IMG/VR virus record: IMGVR_UViG_3300033146_002014
Span: 1-41,405 of that record
Origin: a virus
DNA: 41,405 nucleotides
Reading direction: 5' to 3' (one strand)
Shown here piece by piece: positions 40,855 to 41,405 of the stretch. A program made the translations under genes and the position numbers. How positions within the stretch are numbered: the first letter of the stretch is position 1; every line of letters begins with the position of its first letter. The notes below the pieces were generated by a model. That model saw nothing but the letters and a program-made list of their open reading frames with translations. It was not told the origin of the DNA and searched no databases.

Positions 40855-41094
40855 TTAAAGTTTATTTCCACATTGTGCACAAAATTTATCGTTTTGATGA
40901 ATTTTAGCTCTACATTGTGTACAATATTTTCTGATTAATTTATCACTAGTTACATTTTGTCGTGACGTTGGTAATAATTTATATGTTACAGTATGAAACG
41001 CAAAGGAACTAAAAGACTTATCCACAAATTTCATCTCTTGTTTCGAAGCACTACCTTTTTCAACTTGACCTGTTTCTATTTTTTTACCCATCAT
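40855..41094 (-). CDS. Small zinc-ribbon protein
   Basis: A 79-residue protein with a C-terminal zinc ribbon: two CxxC pairs in YCTQCRAKI and KFCAQCGNKL, spaced by 12 residues. The N-terminal part is basic and unrecognised. Its ATG overlaps the end of the upstream partial gene by 11 bases (a second ATG one codon later is also possible). A terminator follows. Confidence 0.7.
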   Translation of the reverse strand: MMGKKIETGQVEKGSASKQEMKFVDKSFSSFAFHTVTYKLLPTSRQNVTSDKLIRKYCTQCRAKIHQNDKFCAQCGNKL

Positions 41095-41405
41095 AATTGG
41101 TCAATGTTGCATTATAATCACCACTAATATCGACATTACCGCTAACACTACTATTAGATGTTGAAATAGAATCATTTAGTTCAAATGTGGTATTACTAGT
41201 GTTATAAAATATATCACCAATGTAATATGGTTGATTAGGGTTAAACGGTGGTGTTGGGAATTGTGGTAAACAAATTCCACTTAAGTCAATATCTATTTTT
41301 TCATTAAAAAATTCAATTTTTAATTTTCCATTATCAGATATAGCTTCTTGAACTTCTTTAGTATTGGATACTGTATATGTTGTGAATTTGAATTTTTTTG
41401 CAACA
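41084..41405 (-). CDS. Partial hypothetical protein, cut by window edge
   Basis: An open frame of about 106 codons enters from the right edge, with its start outside the window, and stops at 41084-41086. It has FKFTTYTVSNTKEVQEAI, a FPTPPFNPNQPYYIGDIFY segment and a Ser/Asn-rich, beta-type end (STSNSSVSGNVDISGDY). I do not recognise it; its coding sense is supported by composition and by the short overlap with the zinc-ribbon gene. Confidence 0.5.
   Translation of the reverse strand, partial: VAKKFKFTTYTVSNTKEVQEAISDNGKLKIEFFNEKIDIDLSGICLPQFPTPPFNPNQPYYIGDIFYNTSNTTFELNDSISTSNSSVSGNVDISGDYNATLTNYDG

Noticed and set aside
1-41405. Recoding of TAG or TGA as in some crAss-like phages
   Set aside because: TAG, TAA and TGA all end intact genes (for example the TAG at 6947 and several TAA). 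Reading through TAG does not restore the broken genes; they need frame changes.
1-41405. tRNA genes, CRISPR arrays, rRNA or insertion sequences
   Set aside because: I saw no cloverleaf with a T-arm signature, no spaced repeats, no rRNA and no transposase or terminal inverted repeats. I could not run a dedicated tRNA search.
1-41405. Shine-Dalgarno sites
   Set aside because: No consistent AGGAGG-like element lies upstream of the starts; leaders are A/T-rich, as is usual in Bacteroidota.

Overview
The window reads as part of the genome of a T4-like tailed phage (myovirus lineage) that infects a Bacteroidota host, most likely an AT-rich flavobacterium-like one. The phage call rests on a T4-ordered head-assembly block on the + strand: large terminase (gp17-like, 23438-27868), portal (gp20-like, 28179-31286), prohead protease (gp21-like, 32663-34399), probable scaffold (gp22-like, 34581-36104) and major capsid protein (gp23-like, 36142-37884). 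The host call rests on promoters of the Bacteroidota primary-sigma type (TTG, 20-base spacer, TAnnTTTG) found before about ten genes, on very low GC, and on the absence of visible Shine-Dalgarno sequences.

Layout. 1-1168 (minus): four small genes, one broken at a poly-A tract. 1258-5796 (plus): CYTH triphosphatase-like protein, two duplicated membrane-anchored proteins, a DUF3307 membrane protein, a lipoprotein and an ADP-ribosylglycohydrolase. 5768-7709: short, partly paralogous genes on both strands. 7771-10982: an LRR protein, a decayed DUF458 gene and a membrane-anchored lytic transglycosylase. 10979-14163 (minus): an unknown protein and a ClpC-like AAA+ unfoldase. 14256-15670: a KTSC-domain protein, a short protein that looks copied from the C-terminal part of the phage's own capsid protein, and a gene sharing its N-terminal peptide. 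15676-17173: a scarred thymidylate synthase locus with a td-type group I intron. 17208-22715: membrane protein, nucleotidyltransferase and several acidic probable virion proteins, one frameshifted. 22778-37884: packaging and head genes. 38013-41405: a free-standing HNH endonuclease and a minus-strand group with coiled-coil proteins, a RecA/DnaB-like ATPase, an ATP-grasp protein and a zinc-ribbon protein.

Expression. Two promoter classes are visible. Accessory genes carry host-type promoters, often with the -7 box exactly 4 bases before the ATG, which implies nearly leaderless mRNAs. Virion and late-looking genes are instead preceded by an AT motif close to ATATTTATTATAAA, a candidate phage late promoter; one copy is a perfect 16-base palindrome between two divergent genes.

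The most striking feature is the load of homing elements. Four LAGLIDADG inteins lie in three neighbouring essential genes. The terminase carries two, separated by only nine extein residues, and the second ends in Gln instead of Asn. Thymidylate synthase has a group I intron with a probable endonuclease remnant, next to a second thyA fragment fused to what looks like an endonuclease tail. A second theme is truncated relatives of the phage's own packaging machinery: a capsid-derived 177-residue protein and a stand-alone terminase-type ATPase. Both start with a short N-terminal peptide that two other proteins also carry.
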